DNA of 64,000 nucleotides from JBBBNV01 sp037137075 (GTDB lineage: Bacteria; Bacillota; Bacilli; Paenibacillales; NBRC-103111), in assembly GCF_037137075.1 (NCBI RefSeq), contig NZ_JBBBNV010000024.1:8651-72650 (forward strand). The letters are read 5' to 3'. The position numbers were made by a program, and so were the translations under genes. Below, piece after piece: positions 42,017 through 50,908 of the stretch; position 1 is the stretch's first letter; the number at the start of each line of letters is the position of its first letter. The notes beneath the pieces are model-generated. The model was not told the origin of the DNA. It ran no database searches and saw only the letters and a program-made list of their open reading frames with translations.

Positions 42017-42580
42017 CTAGCCTTTCAGAACATCATGATCAACGTAGCGCTCTCCATTCAGGGCACTGACAACATTAATGGCTACCTTGGCTCCGTCACC
42101 GGCAGTAATAATCGTATGTACGCTTACTCCAGCAGCCGTACCTGCAGCCCAAATCCCTTCAACATTCGTCTGACCGGCTGCATCCACGTCGAATACCGTT
42201 TTCACACGGGGCTCGGTTCCGGGCTTCGTCTGAAGGCCGGCTGCCTCAGCCAAATCGGTCAAAAATCCGGTGGCCAGGATCACATGCTTCGCTTCATAGG
42301 AGGCTTCGTCCGTAGACACCCGGAACACACCGTCTTCTTTTACAATGGAAGTGACCTTGCCCTGAACAAGCTGAGCGCCGAATTTGGACGCCTGCTCCTT
42401 GCCAAGCCGGATTAAATCGGGCCCGCTGATTTCAGCTACGCCATAATGATTTTCAACCCATGCCCGCTTGGTTACACTTTGATCGCTGTCGATGACAATG
42501 GTTTGTTTCCCGGCCTTCGCGGTAAACAGCGCCGCGCTTGCTCCCGCCGGACCGGCTCCCACAATAATAATATCCGCCAT
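42017..42580 (-). CDS. Single-domain FAD-dependent oxidoreductase, thioredoxin-reductase-like
   Basis: 187 residues, far below the 310 of thioredoxin reductase. The FAD dinucleotide motif is in IIIVGAGPAGASAALFTAKAG, and the second FAD motif in GIWAAGTAAGVSVHTIITAGDGAKVAI. The NADPH-binding domain and the CxxC active site are missing; the sequence passes directly from KHVILATGF to the C-terminal FAD part. Both ends are intact, so this looks like a natural short form, not a truncation. Electron donor and acceptor are unknown. AAAGGGG lies ten bases before the ATG. Confidence 0.82.
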   Translation of the reverse strand: MADIIIVGAGPAGASAALFTAKAGKQTIVIDSDQSVTKRAWVENHYGVAEISGPDLIRLGKEQASKFGAQLVQGKVTSIVKEDGVFRVSTDEASYEAKHVILATGFLTDLAEAAGLQTKPGTEPRVKTVFDVDAAGQTNVEGIWAAGTAAGVSVHTIITAGDGAKVAINVVSALNGERYVDHDVLKG

Positions 42581-42659
42581 GTTCCTTTAGCCCCTTTACT
42601 GTAATCTTTCACTTGCTTCCCTAAGCATACTCCTTTTGGAAAAAAAAGAAAACCGGTGC

Positions 42660-42920
42660 TTAAGAGACCGGCTGCTCCGTTGCTGTGCATGTGTGAATTT
42701 CCGTTCGACAGGAAAGCTTATAGATGTAGTAGTGCTTCGCACAGAAGCCCTTGCATACCGCATCCTTGTCGCAGCGTATCCATTGACAGGTAGAAGCTGT
42801 TTTTTTTCTCGTCCTTACAAGCTGGGGATCTCCATTTCTGCGTAAACGCTGGTGATGCATCGAACATAATTTTTTAGCTTTAACCGGCTTGGTACAGCCG
42901 TCAATGGAACATACGTCCAC
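42660..42920 (-). CDS. Small Cys/His-rich, probably zinc-binding protein
   Basis: 86 residues from a GTG at 42920 with AGGGG about nine bases upstream. Two similar units are visible: CSIDGCTKPVKAKKLCSMHH and CQWIRCDKDAVCKGFCAKHY, each C-x4-C followed by C-x2-H, so two zinc sites are likely. Between them, RLRRNGDPQL resembles the RxRRxGDP tail seen in many Actinobacteria and Paenibacillus small proteins and HNH-linked proteins. DNA or RNA binding is a guess. A duplicated TTGTTGTCTCTATAA element lies just upstream. Confidence 0.72.
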   Translation of the reverse strand: MDVCSIDGCTKPVKAKKLCSMHHQRLRRNGDPQLVRTRKKTASTCQWIRCDKDAVCKGFCAKHYYIYKLSCRTEIHTCTATEQPVS

Positions 42921-42937
42921 CCGAGAATCCCCTGCCT

Positions 42938-42971
42938 TTGTTGTCTCTATAATCTTGTTGTCTCTCTATAA
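42938..42971. repeat. Tandem 15-17-bp duplication upstream of the Cys/His protein gene
   Basis: TTGTTGTCTCTATAA at 42938-42952 recurs at 42955-42971 with one extra CT. The elements lie 18-50 bases before the start codon and may be an operator or a slippage product. Confidence 0.6.
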
Positions 42972-43181
42972 AGTATTATTAAACATAAATTGGAATAATT
43001 AAAGTCCTTTTTGCAGGCAAAATTCAGGAAAATTACCGTATAAAAAGGGCAAATCAAGGCAATTGTAACGGTAAATGAACCCAAGTTTAATAATTTAACC
43101 TTACTTTCGAATTTGTAATTTAATTTTCGATGGCGTCCAGAAAAACGATTGGAATTACAGGTTTTATTGCCTTTTTGTACG

Positions 43182-43211
43182 TTGAATAAAACTGGAGCCG
43201 TCCAGTATACT
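43182..43211 (+). promoter_or_regulatory. Promoter of the PAS-HTH gene
   Basis: TTGAAT (43182-43187), 18-base spacer and TATACT (43206-43211), 41 bases before the GTG start. Confidence 0.65.
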
Positions 43212-43224
43212 GAAAACGTTCTAC
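43211..43224 (+). promoter_or_regulatory. Shared motif, copy 1
   Basis: TGAAAACGTTCTAC, overlapping the last base of the -10 box, matches 12 of 14 bases of a site at the same distance before the GGDEF-EAL gene. It partly resembles a CcpA cre site; it could also be the operator of the PAS-HTH protein. Confidence 0.5.
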
Positions 43225-43251
43225 ATTCTTATTGTTGAAGGAGCCTCCGCA

Positions 43252-44172
43252 GTGACGTCGAACCTACATCACGTGATTCAATGTTTCCAAAGACCAATGG
43301 CGATCATCCGCAGCGGCGACAACGGCCCGGTCATCGAAGCCGTAAACGATAAACTAATCGGTTTGCTCGGGTATACGGAGAAAGAGCTGCTGAACATGAA
43401 CCCCCTGCAGCTAATCGATAAGAAATTCATGGGCGTTCTGCATGTGAAGCAAGCCCGATTAATGAAAGACAAGCATTTGCGCAGTGAAGTCATTCTTATC
43501 AACAAATTAAAGCAGCCGATGAACCTGCTCCTCGAAATCGACCTACTCTCCTGTACCGGGGAACCGGACACATATGCCGTTTCCATCGATGACATCCGGC
43601 CGCTTAAATGGATTCATGCCCAAATCAACCAGAACAATGTCCGGGCCGCCGGCATTATAAATGCCGACCTGATAATCGATATGTACAACAGCTACTACGA
43701 TCCTATCGCAGAGGATGATGCCTACTTCGAGGATCTTTCCATTCTTCAACTGGTGCCTGCCGAAATTCACGGACATCTCCAAGAAAAAATGGAAGAAATC
43801 AAACGGCTCAAGCAGTCCATGGATATGACCGTCAAAACCATCCCCTTGAGCAACATGGTGGAGCTGGAGGTTACGCTGCGATCCTGTCCTTTCTTTGACG
43901 GCTGGGGACGGCTCATCAACTGTGCCTTTATTATTTTCGATCTCAAGCAGTCCAATGAAACAGCGACTGAGCCAGCCATCAAGCTTAAAATTATTATGGC
44001 TCAACGCAGCATATCCGCACAAACACTGGCAGAAGCAACCGGAATTTCCCTTCAAACCATTTCCAAGCTGCGCAACGGAAAAATCAAACGACCGCAGCGT
44101 CTCACCGCGGAGCTAATCGCCTCGGAGCTGGGTGTACAGGTTACTGATATTTGGGAAAAAAACGGGAAATAA
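43252..44172 (+). CDS. PAS-domain regulator with C-terminal Cro/CI-type HTH
   Basis: 306 residues from a GTG with AAGGAG eight bases upstream. A PAS-like sensor fills roughly residues 12-115 (IEAVNDKLIGLLGYTEKELL, VILINKLKQPMNLLLEIDLL), with a second, divergent PAS-like stretch to about 225. The last 65 residues are an XRE-type helix-turn-helix (AQTLAEATGISLQTISKLRN) ending in LGVQVTDIWEKNGK. No histidine kinase or phosphoreceiver part is present, so it should be a one-component regulator binding a ligand or cofactor through PAS. It lies 151 bases upstream of the GGDEF-EAL gene. Confidence 0.85.
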   Translation: MTSNLHHVIQCFQRPMAIIRSGDNGPVIEAVNDKLIGLLGYTEKELLNMNPLQLIDKKFMGVLHVKQARLMKDKHLRSEVILINKLKQPMNLLLEIDLLSCTGEPDTYAVSIDDIRPLKWIHAQINQNNVRAAGIINADLIIDMYNSYYDPIAEDDAYFEDLSILQLVPAEIHGHLQEKMEEIKRLKQSMDMTVKTIPLSNMVELEVTLRSCPFFDGWGRLINCAFIIFDLKQSNETATEPAIKLKIIMAQRSISAQTLAEATGISLQTISKLRNGKIKRPQRLTAELIASELGVQVTDIWEKNGK

Positions 44173-44284
44173 ATCATAGGCCTCTTGGAATAGCATGGTA
44201 AGCATGGCCTAACGGACAACAACTATAAGCCCGGTCTGCTTGGCCCCGTCAGGCTGCCGGCTTTCTCAAGAACACGTTATCATT

Positions 44285-44298
44285 TGAAAACGGTTTAC
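44285..44298 (+). promoter_or_regulatory. Shared motif, copy 2
   Basis: TGAAAACGGTTTAC begins 39 bases before the GGDEF-EAL start codon; copy 1 begins 41 bases before the PAS-HTH start. The promoter itself is not clear (TATCAT at 44278-44283 may be the -10). Confidence 0.5.
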
Positions 44299-44323
44299 TA
44301 ATTTAAAGGAGATTATATAACGA

Positions 44324-46846
44324 ATGAAGAGTCCGTTTTACCCCGGAGTCTTAGTCATGAACCGATTAGACTACCTGAAGAAATTCATGCTCTTCGGTGT
44401 GCTGTTTCTCCTGTCAGCCGGAGTCCTCGGCTTTATTCTTTTTGATGAAATCATGGAGGAAATCGACCATGCCGAAAAAAAGCTCATCGGGCTCAAATAC
44501 AACGGTGCCGTTCGAGAATCGCTTGAGCTGCTTCAGGAGCACCGCGACATCATCTACACCTCTTTGAATGGAAGCGGCGGGGCTCAAGAACCGTTCGACA
44601 AGAACGAAGCTGAAATCGGACAAGCCTTTATCAAGCTGGAACAGCTGCAGATCCAGTATGACGGGCTGCTCCAAACCTCAACTGAATGGAACCAAATCAA
44701 AACGGATTGGAGCCGGCTGCTGCAAAATGGACAAGCACTGACAGCGATGCAAAATTATGATCTGCACACCCAAATCATCGCCAATCTGCTGAAGTTAAAG
44801 ATGAACGTTACCGAGCAGGCCGGATTAAAGCTTGGCCCTGGGCAGGATAGCTACCAGCTCATCGATTTCATGATACACAAATTGCCTCCTTTGATTGAGA
44901 GCACCAGCCGAACCAGACGGCTGGGAGCTGAAATGGCAGCAAAAAATGACCTCTCCTTGGATCAAAAAAATGAACTTATTTTATTATCCGGCAGTATTCA
45001 AGCCCAAATGGACAGTGTAAAAACCGTATTCGACGGGCTAACAGACCCCAGCCTGCAAGACGGGCTCTACCCTTCAGCCAACCACTATCTCGTGTCAACA
45101 CAAGCCTTATTACATGCTTTGAACGGGTCCATTTTACAGACCGAGCCAGGCATCACCATTGCACCCGCCGATTTCAACCGCATGGCTGCACAGGCTATTC
45201 ATTCCGCCTATACGCTTTACGATGCGCAGGAATCCTCCTTACAGCAAATGCTTCAGGAACGCATCGATTCACTTCAGCAGCAGCTGCTGGTCGGGGCAGG
45301 AACGGCCTTGGCTATATTTGTCACCCTGTGCTATCTGATTGGATCGCTGTATGAATCGATGTGGCGGGCCGTGCAGCATTTAAAACGAGCCGCTGCCCAA
45401 ATCTCAAACGGGGACTTGCTGGTGCAAATTGACGTTGGAACCCGAGATGAGCTCCATGAGGTCGGTGAAGCCTTTAATACGATGGTCACCGGCTTCAGGC
45501 AGATGATGTCCGAGAGACAGCAATATGAAGAAAAAATAAAATACCATGCCTTTTACGATGCGCTGACAGGCTTGCCTAACCGGGTATTGTTTAACGACCG
45601 CCTGCAGCAGGCCTTGGAACGAGCCAAGCGGGACAGCCAAATTTTGGCGGTTCTGTTTCTAGATTTGGACCGCTTCAAGTTCATTAATGATACGATGGGA
45701 CATGAAGCCGGAGACGAGCTTTTACAGCAGATTTCGGGCAGATTGAAGAGCTGTCTCCGTGCCGAGGATACCGTATCCCGGCTTGGCGGAGACGAGTTTC
45801 TGATTATTTTACCCCGCATCCGCAGCAGTGATGACGCGCGTAAGGTGGCCGAAACGATTCTGCGCAATTTGAGTCTTCCGCTAATCGTCGCCTCCACCGA
45901 GCTTGTCATGACAGGAAGCGTCGGCATCAGCTTGTTTCCGGTTGACGGGGATAACAGCATCACACTGATGAAGCATGCGGATACAGCCATGTATGCAGCC
46001 AAGAACAGCGGAAAAAACGGCTTTCAATTTTACAATGCCGAGATGAATACCCGGACCGAAGAGCGGCTGAAGCTGGAAATGGCGCTGCGAAAAGCATTAG
46101 ATCGCGGGGAGTTCACCCTGCTCTATCAACCCCGCTATCATCTGCAGCAGGGCCGTGTCTCCGGAATGGAGGCGCTTGTGCGCTGGCAGCACGCCGATCT
46201 GGGGCTTGTTCCCCCGTCCGACTTCATTCCGCTCGCTGAAGAATGCGGTCTAATCGTGCCTCTCGGAGAATGGGTGCTGCGAACCGCCTGCTTGCAGAAC
46301 AAAGCCTGGCAGGCGTCAGGGCTTCCGCCTGTCCGTGTTTCCGTCAATATTTCACTCGCTCAGTTCCGCCGTGAGGAGTTCGTTACAGTCGTTCAGCAGG
46401 CGCTGGAAGCCGCCGATTTAGATCCATCCTGGCTGGAGCTGGAGCTGACGGAAAGCATCGTCATGAACAATGCGGAAATGGCCAGAAACAAGCTGGAGCA
46501 GCTGCGAAAGCTGGGTCTCCACATCTCGCTGGATGACTTCGGCACAGGCTTTTCCTCACTGAGCTATTTGAAGTATTTCCCGCTGGATACGCTCAAAATC
46601 GATCGTTCCTTTATTAAAGATACACCATTTGCTGCCAAGGATACCGCCATTACCAAAACCATCATTTCCCTGGGGCGCCGATTAAATCTGAATATTGTAG
46701 CGGAGGGCGTAGAAACCGAGGAGCAGCTGGCATTTTTAGTTTCCCGCAGATGCAACGAGGTACAGGGCTATCTGATCAGCAAGCCGCTGTCTGTGCCCGC
46801 AGCCACCGATTTGCTCCAGCATCCGCAAGCGTTCAGAACCATCTGA
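44324..46846 (+). CDS. GGDEF-EAL c-di-GMP protein with extracellular sensor and HAMP
   Basis: 840 residues. A membrane helix near 21-42, a helical extracellular sensor of about 275 residues, a second membrane helix near 325-345, HAMP (about 345-400), GGDEF (about 415-570) and EAL (about 590-830). Both active sites look intact: RLGGDEF, and MEALVRW, LELTESIV, DDFGTGFSSLSYL, VAEGVETEEQ. It could therefore both make and break c-di-GMP, or one domain may be regulatory. The cyclase I-site RxxD is not evident before GGDEF. AAGGAG lies upstream of the ATG. It ends at the terminator shared with the CIS genes. Confidence 0.93.
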   Translation: MKSPFYPGVLVMNRLDYLKKFMLFGVLFLLSAGVLGFILFDEIMEEIDHAEKKLIGLKYNGAVRESLELLQEHRDIIYTSLNGSGGAQEPFDKNEAEIGQAFIKLEQLQIQYDGLLQTSTEWNQIKTDWSRLLQNGQALTAMQNYDLHTQIIANLLKLKMNVTEQAGLKLGPGQDSYQLIDFMIHKLPPLIESTSRTRRLGAEMAAKNDLSLDQKNELILLSGSIQAQMDSVKTVFDGLTDPSLQDGLYPSANHYLVSTQALLHALNGSILQTEPGITIAPADFNRMAAQAIHSAYTLYDAQESSLQQMLQERIDSLQQQLLVGAGTALAIFVTLCYLIGSLYESMWRAVQHLKRAAAQISNGDLLVQIDVGTRDELHEVGEAFNTMVTGFRQMMSERQQYEEKIKYHAFYDALTGLPNRVLFNDRLQQALERAKRDSQILAVLFLDLDRFKFINDTMGHEAGDELLQQISGRLKSCLRAEDTVSRLGGDEFLIILPRIRSSDDARKVAETILRNLSLPLIVASTELVMTGSVGISLFPVDGDNSITLMKHADTAMYAAKNSGKNGFQFYNAEMNTRTEERLKLEMALRKALDRGEFTLLYQPRYHLQQGRVSGMEALVRWQHADLGLVPPSDFIPLAEECGLIVPLGEWVLRTACLQNKAWQASGLPPVRVSVNISLAQFRREEFVTVVQQALEAADLDPSWLELELTESIVMNNAEMARNKLEQLRKLGLHISLDDFGTGFSSLSYLKYFPLDTLKIDRSFIKDTPFAAKDTAITKTIISLGRRLNLNIVAEGVETEEQLAFLVSRRCNEVQGYLISKPLSVPAATDLLQHPQAFRTI

Positions 46847-46851
46847 GGCGT

Positions 46852-46879
46852 TTTTCTGTGCAGGCTTTTCTGTGCAGGC
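46852..46879 (+). repeat. Perfect 14-bp tandem duplication
   Basis: TTTTCTGTGCAGGC occurs twice in a row just after the GGDEF-EAL stop codon. Probably a replication-slippage product. Confidence 0.7.
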
Positions 46880-46900
46880 TTCATAAACCCAATATTAAAA

Positions 46901-46937
46901 ACGGCATGCTTCCTTTTCAGGAATTCATGCCGTCTCT
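46901..46937. terminator. Bidirectional terminator closing the CIS operon
   Basis: ACGGCATG (46901-46908) pairs with CATGCCGT (46926-46933) around an inner TTCC/GGAA stem. On the minus strand it is followed by TTTTTAAT, on the plus strand by CTCTCTTTT. It separates the GGDEF-EAL gene from the convergent injection-system genes. Confidence 0.85.
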
Positions 46938-47008
46938 CTTTTCCGGCTCACTTTCCGGGGTCAGTCGTTTGTAGAAGGCCGCTTATTCGTTCAGCTGCTG
47001 CTGCTTCG

Positions 47009-48688
47009 CTACAGCTCGTCCTTCGCTGCCGCCGCTTCACGGTTCGTTGCTCCGCTGACTGAAGAAGCTTGTCCTGCCTGCTGGCCTCCTGCCGCTTCAC
47101 TCGGCCTGACCGCCCACCAGCGCAGCCGCAGCGAGGTTAATTCCGTCGTCTGCTTCAGCTTCACGCCGATGCGGAAGGTTCCCCGGTTCGGATAAACGAC
47201 GGTGCCAATCGATACCGCGGGCAGTCCCGGATCATATTCACTGCCGGCAAAAACATCCTCATCCCCGTAGTACACGCTGCCATGACGCGCAGACAGCTCC
47301 GAGATCGGGTCCGCTCCCGCATCCTCCATGCCTACGGTCAGCAGCACCTGCCCGTCTCCAAGACCGTGGGCAATCTCCGCGCTAAAGAAGCTCTTTTCCA
47401 TCTTGGCAAAAGAAATGAGGCCCGGCTTAGGCGGCGACTGAATCGGCAGCTCCACCACGCCAGTCCGCACGTCCTCACTCGTGGACCTCGGCTCCGGCAG
47501 ACCCAGCGTAAAGTCGAATTTGTGCTGCTCCGGATCGTAGGCCACCGAGAGCTGAGGCTTCTCATCGGATTCCAGCAGCCTGGCTGCAGCGTCTGCGGCA
47601 AACGGCAGGCTGCTGCCGGTGCCCTCCTTCTGGAGCAGCAGCCGCTGCAGCAGCGGATTGTTCACAATACGCTCTCCAAACGGCAGGCAGTCCACCTGCT
47701 CGATCATATAGGTGGGTCCCATTTGCAGCAAACTGATTCTGGCCAAGTATACGCAAGGCTCGCTGCCGGAGTCAATGGATTGATCAAGCGTGCGCTGGAA
47801 ATACGCTCCGACCAGACGCTCCTGAACGGATTCTTCGACAATCTCCACCTTGCTTGCAAAGTTCGGGCTGACGGCAATTTCCCGATCCCCCAGCTGCAGC
47901 CTGATCGTTCCTGTTTTGGCCCGGAAATAAGCCCCCTGCGCTGTGTTCCGAACCACGTGGACCGGGTAGGTTTGAACGAATTCGCTTGACCGGCTGTCGC
48001 CCGGCTCAACAAACCGCAGTATGCCTTCGCCATCCTTGCTCACCAGCTGCAGCGCATCGGATTCCGGTTCGTATTCAAAGGTGATCACCGGAGTCTGAAT
48101 TGTTTTTTCCACCTTCAGGGTCAGATGAAAGGTTTCTCCCGGCCGGACAAAACGGGGCACGGTCTGCAAAATCCGGACATGATCGTCCTGGTAAACAACA
48201 GCCGTGTGCTCCAGCAGCTCATTCCATTCGAACGAGGATGGATCGGGTGCTTCCTCCCGGACAAACAGCCGGTAGCCTTCAGCCAGCCGGTTGTATTCAC
48301 TGACCTCCTCCGAACGAACGGAGCGGCCGGCTACGGAATGAACCGGCTCCTTCCCCTTTTCATCATAGGCGATACACAGATAAACGTTTTTAGCGTAATC
48401 GTTATTAGTGAAGCCTTCGACCATGGACAGCTTCAGAGTAATTGGCGAAGCGACCACAATTTCACGGCCCAAACCGTCCAGCGCAAGTCCCATTTCCACC
48501 GTAACGGTCTTGTCGTTGACCCGGACCACCTGCAATCCGGCAAGCACACCGCTGCCATACAGCACACGGTTCAACAGCCGCCGCTTATCATTAAAATACT
48601 TTTGCTCCGACTCGAAATCGCGCACGGTCAGCAGCTTGCCGTAAAAATACCGATTGCGCTCGAACGGGAACACCCTAGATTTTTTCAT
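47009..48688 (-). CDS. Conserved CIS-cluster protein of unknown role
   Basis: 559 residues from ATG 48688. The N-terminal block (ERNRYFYGKLLTVRDFESE, then QKYFNDKRRLLNRVLYGSGV) is of a kind I associate with contractile injection system clusters of Actinobacteria and relatives. The rest is beta-rich, with no membrane segment. A C-terminal Ala/Gly/Gln tail (AAGGQQAGQASSVSGATN) looks disordered. It is the last gene of the leftward cluster, 25 bases after the tail-protein-I-like gene. A baseplate-peripheral or fibre-attachment part is a guess from position. Confidence 0.7.
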   Translation of the reverse strand: MKKSRVFPFERNRYFYGKLLTVRDFESEQKYFNDKRRLLNRVLYGSGVLAGLQVVRVNDKTVTVEMGLALDGLGREIVVASPITLKLSMVEGFTNNDYAKNVYLCIAYDEKGKEPVHSVAGRSVRSEEVSEYNRLAEGYRLFVREEAPDPSSFEWNELLEHTAVVYQDDHVRILQTVPRFVRPGETFHLTLKVEKTIQTPVITFEYEPESDALQLVSKDGEGILRFVEPGDSRSSEFVQTYPVHVVRNTAQGAYFRAKTGTIRLQLGDREIAVSPNFASKVEIVEESVQERLVGAYFQRTLDQSIDSGSEPCVYLARISLLQMGPTYMIEQVDCLPFGERIVNNPLLQRLLLQKEGTGSSLPFAADAAARLLESDEKPQLSVAYDPEQHKFDFTLGLPEPRSTSEDVRTGVVELPIQSPPKPGLISFAKMEKSFFSAEIAHGLGDGQVLLTVGMEDAGADPISELSARHGSVYYGDEDVFAGSEYDPGLPAVSIGTVVYPNRGTFRIGVKLKQTTELTSLRLRWWAVRPSEAAGGQQAGQASSVSGATNREAAAAKDEL

Positions 48689-48713
48689 CACGCCACATCC
48701 TCTTTCCTCGGAA

Positions 48714-50870
48714 TTATTCCAGCTCGGCATCGAGCTCCAGCCTCGTATGTAAATCCATGCGATTCTCCTGCTCTATATCGATTAGGACGGTGTTGAACGG
48801 CATGGAGGCTCCCTCATCCAAATAAAGCAGCGTTGGCTCTGACAAGACGGTGTTCATTTCCAAATACGTATGCATGTCCATATACATGCGCGGCTGCAGG
48901 ACCACCAGCTTGCCTTCCGTGAAGGCCGGCTTCTGTTCATGAATCAGATTTTGCAGAATATACCGCTGCTTTTCCGTAGCCCCGTGCTCCGACTTGACCA
49001 CTACGCAAAACGTGTACGGATGATCCCCGTACAGCCCCTTGGCCACCTCGGCAAACTCCGGCTTTTCGAGCAGCGATCGGACCTGGAAATGTTCAATGAT
49101 AAGCGGTTTTTCGCCTGTATAAATAGCAATCATCCGCTCCAGCGCCTCCCGGCTGCCTCTCAGCCGGAACAAATAAGGCGCTTCCCGGATAAAACGGCGC
49201 AGCTGCGCCTCATTCAAATGCTCCTCCTGCGCCAGCCCCAGCCAGGAGGCCAGCCACTTCAAATAGGGGCCTGCAGCCGCAGCCGCATCCGCATCCAAAA
49301 AACGGGACAGTCCGGCAATCTGCTCGTCCGTATTCTCCAAAAAGGTAGCGTACAGAGACAAATACCGTTCGAGAAACGACTGGCTCGCCGGGTCCTGCTG
49401 ATACACTGCGGGCAAGTACGACAAGTAGGACATCCGCGGGAAAACAACCCTCATCCGGCGAAGCAGCGGTGTCTGGCTTTGACTGCCCCAAAACTCGATC
49501 CGCAGCCATAAATACCGGCCTTTGGCCGCAAACAGAAGCGCATCCTGGGGATTCACCACCGGCTCCGACCAAAGATGGTTCAGGCTTTCAAGCTTTTCCG
49601 CAAGCAGTATATCGTCCCGGCGCACATAATCATCCAGATTCACATACATGCCATCCAGCAGCACTTCCCGGCGGTCCGAAGCGTAATACGAAATACGAAG
49701 CTGCGATTCTTCCGAATTTGCCGCATCCACCACAATTTTGTGCCACTGCGTTTCACTGACCGTACTATCAAGCGCCCGCGTAAAATAAAACCCTTGATAA
49801 CGGCCCGTCTCCTCCAGCTGCCGGGTCCGTGGGCGGCGTTCCAGCATGTTGGCCGCCTGTTCCTCGCTGTCCCAAACGATAAGCCGGCCGGTTCGATCAA
49901 AGCGCAGCTTGGCGGCACAGCCCCGGAACGCGGTCAACGTTTCAAGCAGCTGTCCGTCATGGGCAAACATGCGGATAAAGCGCACGTCATCGTTATGGGA
50001 AGCCGTATGCGCCCCGCTGCCCAAATACAGGCGGCCGGCTTGATCAAGCGCAGCACTTCCGAAGCGCTCAGCCGGGAACGCCTCCAGCGGCTTGTCAAGA
50101 CTTGCAAATGATTGCCCTTGCCACAGCCACAGCTGCTGGCTCAAGCTATCGAGAACAACGACTCGTTCCGCTGCAGCAGCAAGCGAGAAGCGGCGGGACA
50201 AATGATGAAAGAGGCCCGCTTCAGTAGGGGCTGTCCCGGCCTCCGGCGGCAGCGCCGTCTCCCGCAGCACCTCACCGGACAAGGCCAGCTCCAGCAGCAG
50301 GAGCGGCTCAGATGGGCTTTCAAAGGAAGGTCCCCCGGATGCGACAAGAGCGGAGCCGGAACGCTGGGCCTGCTTTGGCTCACACAGCACATACAAATGC
50401 TCCTTCTCTGTATTGACCGCCATGGCAAGCGGAACCAGCCTTTCGCCCTGATCCAGACTCGTTCTCGTCCAAATCGCTTGTCCGCTGGAGGCGGAATACG
50501 CTCCAAGCGGGTACTCTGCCTCTGGAGAGCTGTCGGCCACCAGCAGCATATCGCCAAAGGCTTCCAGGCCTGCATGGGCGGTAAACATCCCATGATGAGG
50601 CGAGATGACACGCTCCAAGTGGCGGCTCTCCCCGTCCAGAGACCAGACGGAAGCAAGATTGTCCAGCAAATACAGGCGGCCCCCGCTTCCGGCGGCGATA
50701 TCTCCGATTTCCGGCAAGCCTTCAAACGGGTTGAACCGGTTGGTGAGCAGCAGACTATAACGGCGGGACTGCTCCAAAGACAGCCCGTCATCACTCATGC
50801 GGACGTTGAAGGCCGCGCCTTTTTTCCAATCGGACGGCTTATTTAAGGAAAAAAACTGAAACGGTTCCAC
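48714..50870 (-). CDS. CIS tail protein I-like (TIGR02242) with N-terminal beta-propeller
   Basis: 718 residues from a GTG with GGAGGAG six bases upstream. Residues 1 to about 340 contain propeller-like blades (IGDIAAGSGGRLYLLDNLAS, LDQAGRLYLGSGAH, LRFDRTGRLIVWD). The C-terminal third is the phage P2 gpI-like module of injection systems: YLSYLPAVYQQDPASQSFLE, RYLSLYATFLENTDEQIAGL, LFRLRGSREALERMIAIYTG. In phages gpI sits at the baseplate rim and anchors fibres. It lies between the second gpJ-like gene and the gene at 47009. Confidence 0.82.
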   Translation of the reverse strand: MEPFQFFSLNKPSDWKKGAAFNVRMSDDGLSLEQSRRYSLLLTNRFNPFEGLPEIGDIAAGSGGRLYLLDNLASVWSLDGESRHLERVISPHHGMFTAHAGLEAFGDMLLVADSSPEAEYPLGAYSASSGQAIWTRTSLDQGERLVPLAMAVNTEKEHLYVLCEPKQAQRSGSALVASGGPSFESPSEPLLLLELALSGEVLRETALPPEAGTAPTEAGLFHHLSRRFSLAAAAERVVVLDSLSQQLWLWQGQSFASLDKPLEAFPAERFGSAALDQAGRLYLGSGAHTASHNDDVRFIRMFAHDGQLLETLTAFRGCAAKLRFDRTGRLIVWDSEEQAANMLERRPRTRQLEETGRYQGFYFTRALDSTVSETQWHKIVVDAANSEESQLRISYYASDRREVLLDGMYVNLDDYVRRDDILLAEKLESLNHLWSEPVVNPQDALLFAAKGRYLWLRIEFWGSQSQTPLLRRMRVVFPRMSYLSYLPAVYQQDPASQSFLERYLSLYATFLENTDEQIAGLSRFLDADAAAAAGPYLKWLASWLGLAQEEHLNEAQLRRFIREAPYLFRLRGSREALERMIAIYTGEKPLIIEHFQVRSLLEKPEFAEVAKGLYGDHPYTFCVVVKSEHGATEKQRYILQNLIHEQKPAFTEGKLVVLQPRMYMDMHTYLEMNTVLSEPTLLYLDEGASMPFNTVLIDIEQENRMDLHTRLELDAELE

Positions 50871-50908
50871 ACACGGCTCCTCCTTTCCAAGCCTCAGTCA
50901 CCGGAAGG

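Larger units (their letters stand above)
42921..43251. other. AT-rich divergent intergenic region
   Basis: 331 bases between the Cys/His protein and the PAS-HTH gene. It holds the duplicated TTGTTGTCTCTATAA element and the PAS-HTH promoter. The middle (43000-43170) is AT-rich with no gene. Confidence 0.5.

Noticed and set aside
44285..44298. Definite CcpA cre site
   Set aside because: Only the first half fits the consensus; the shared-motif explanation is equally good, so no cre call is made.
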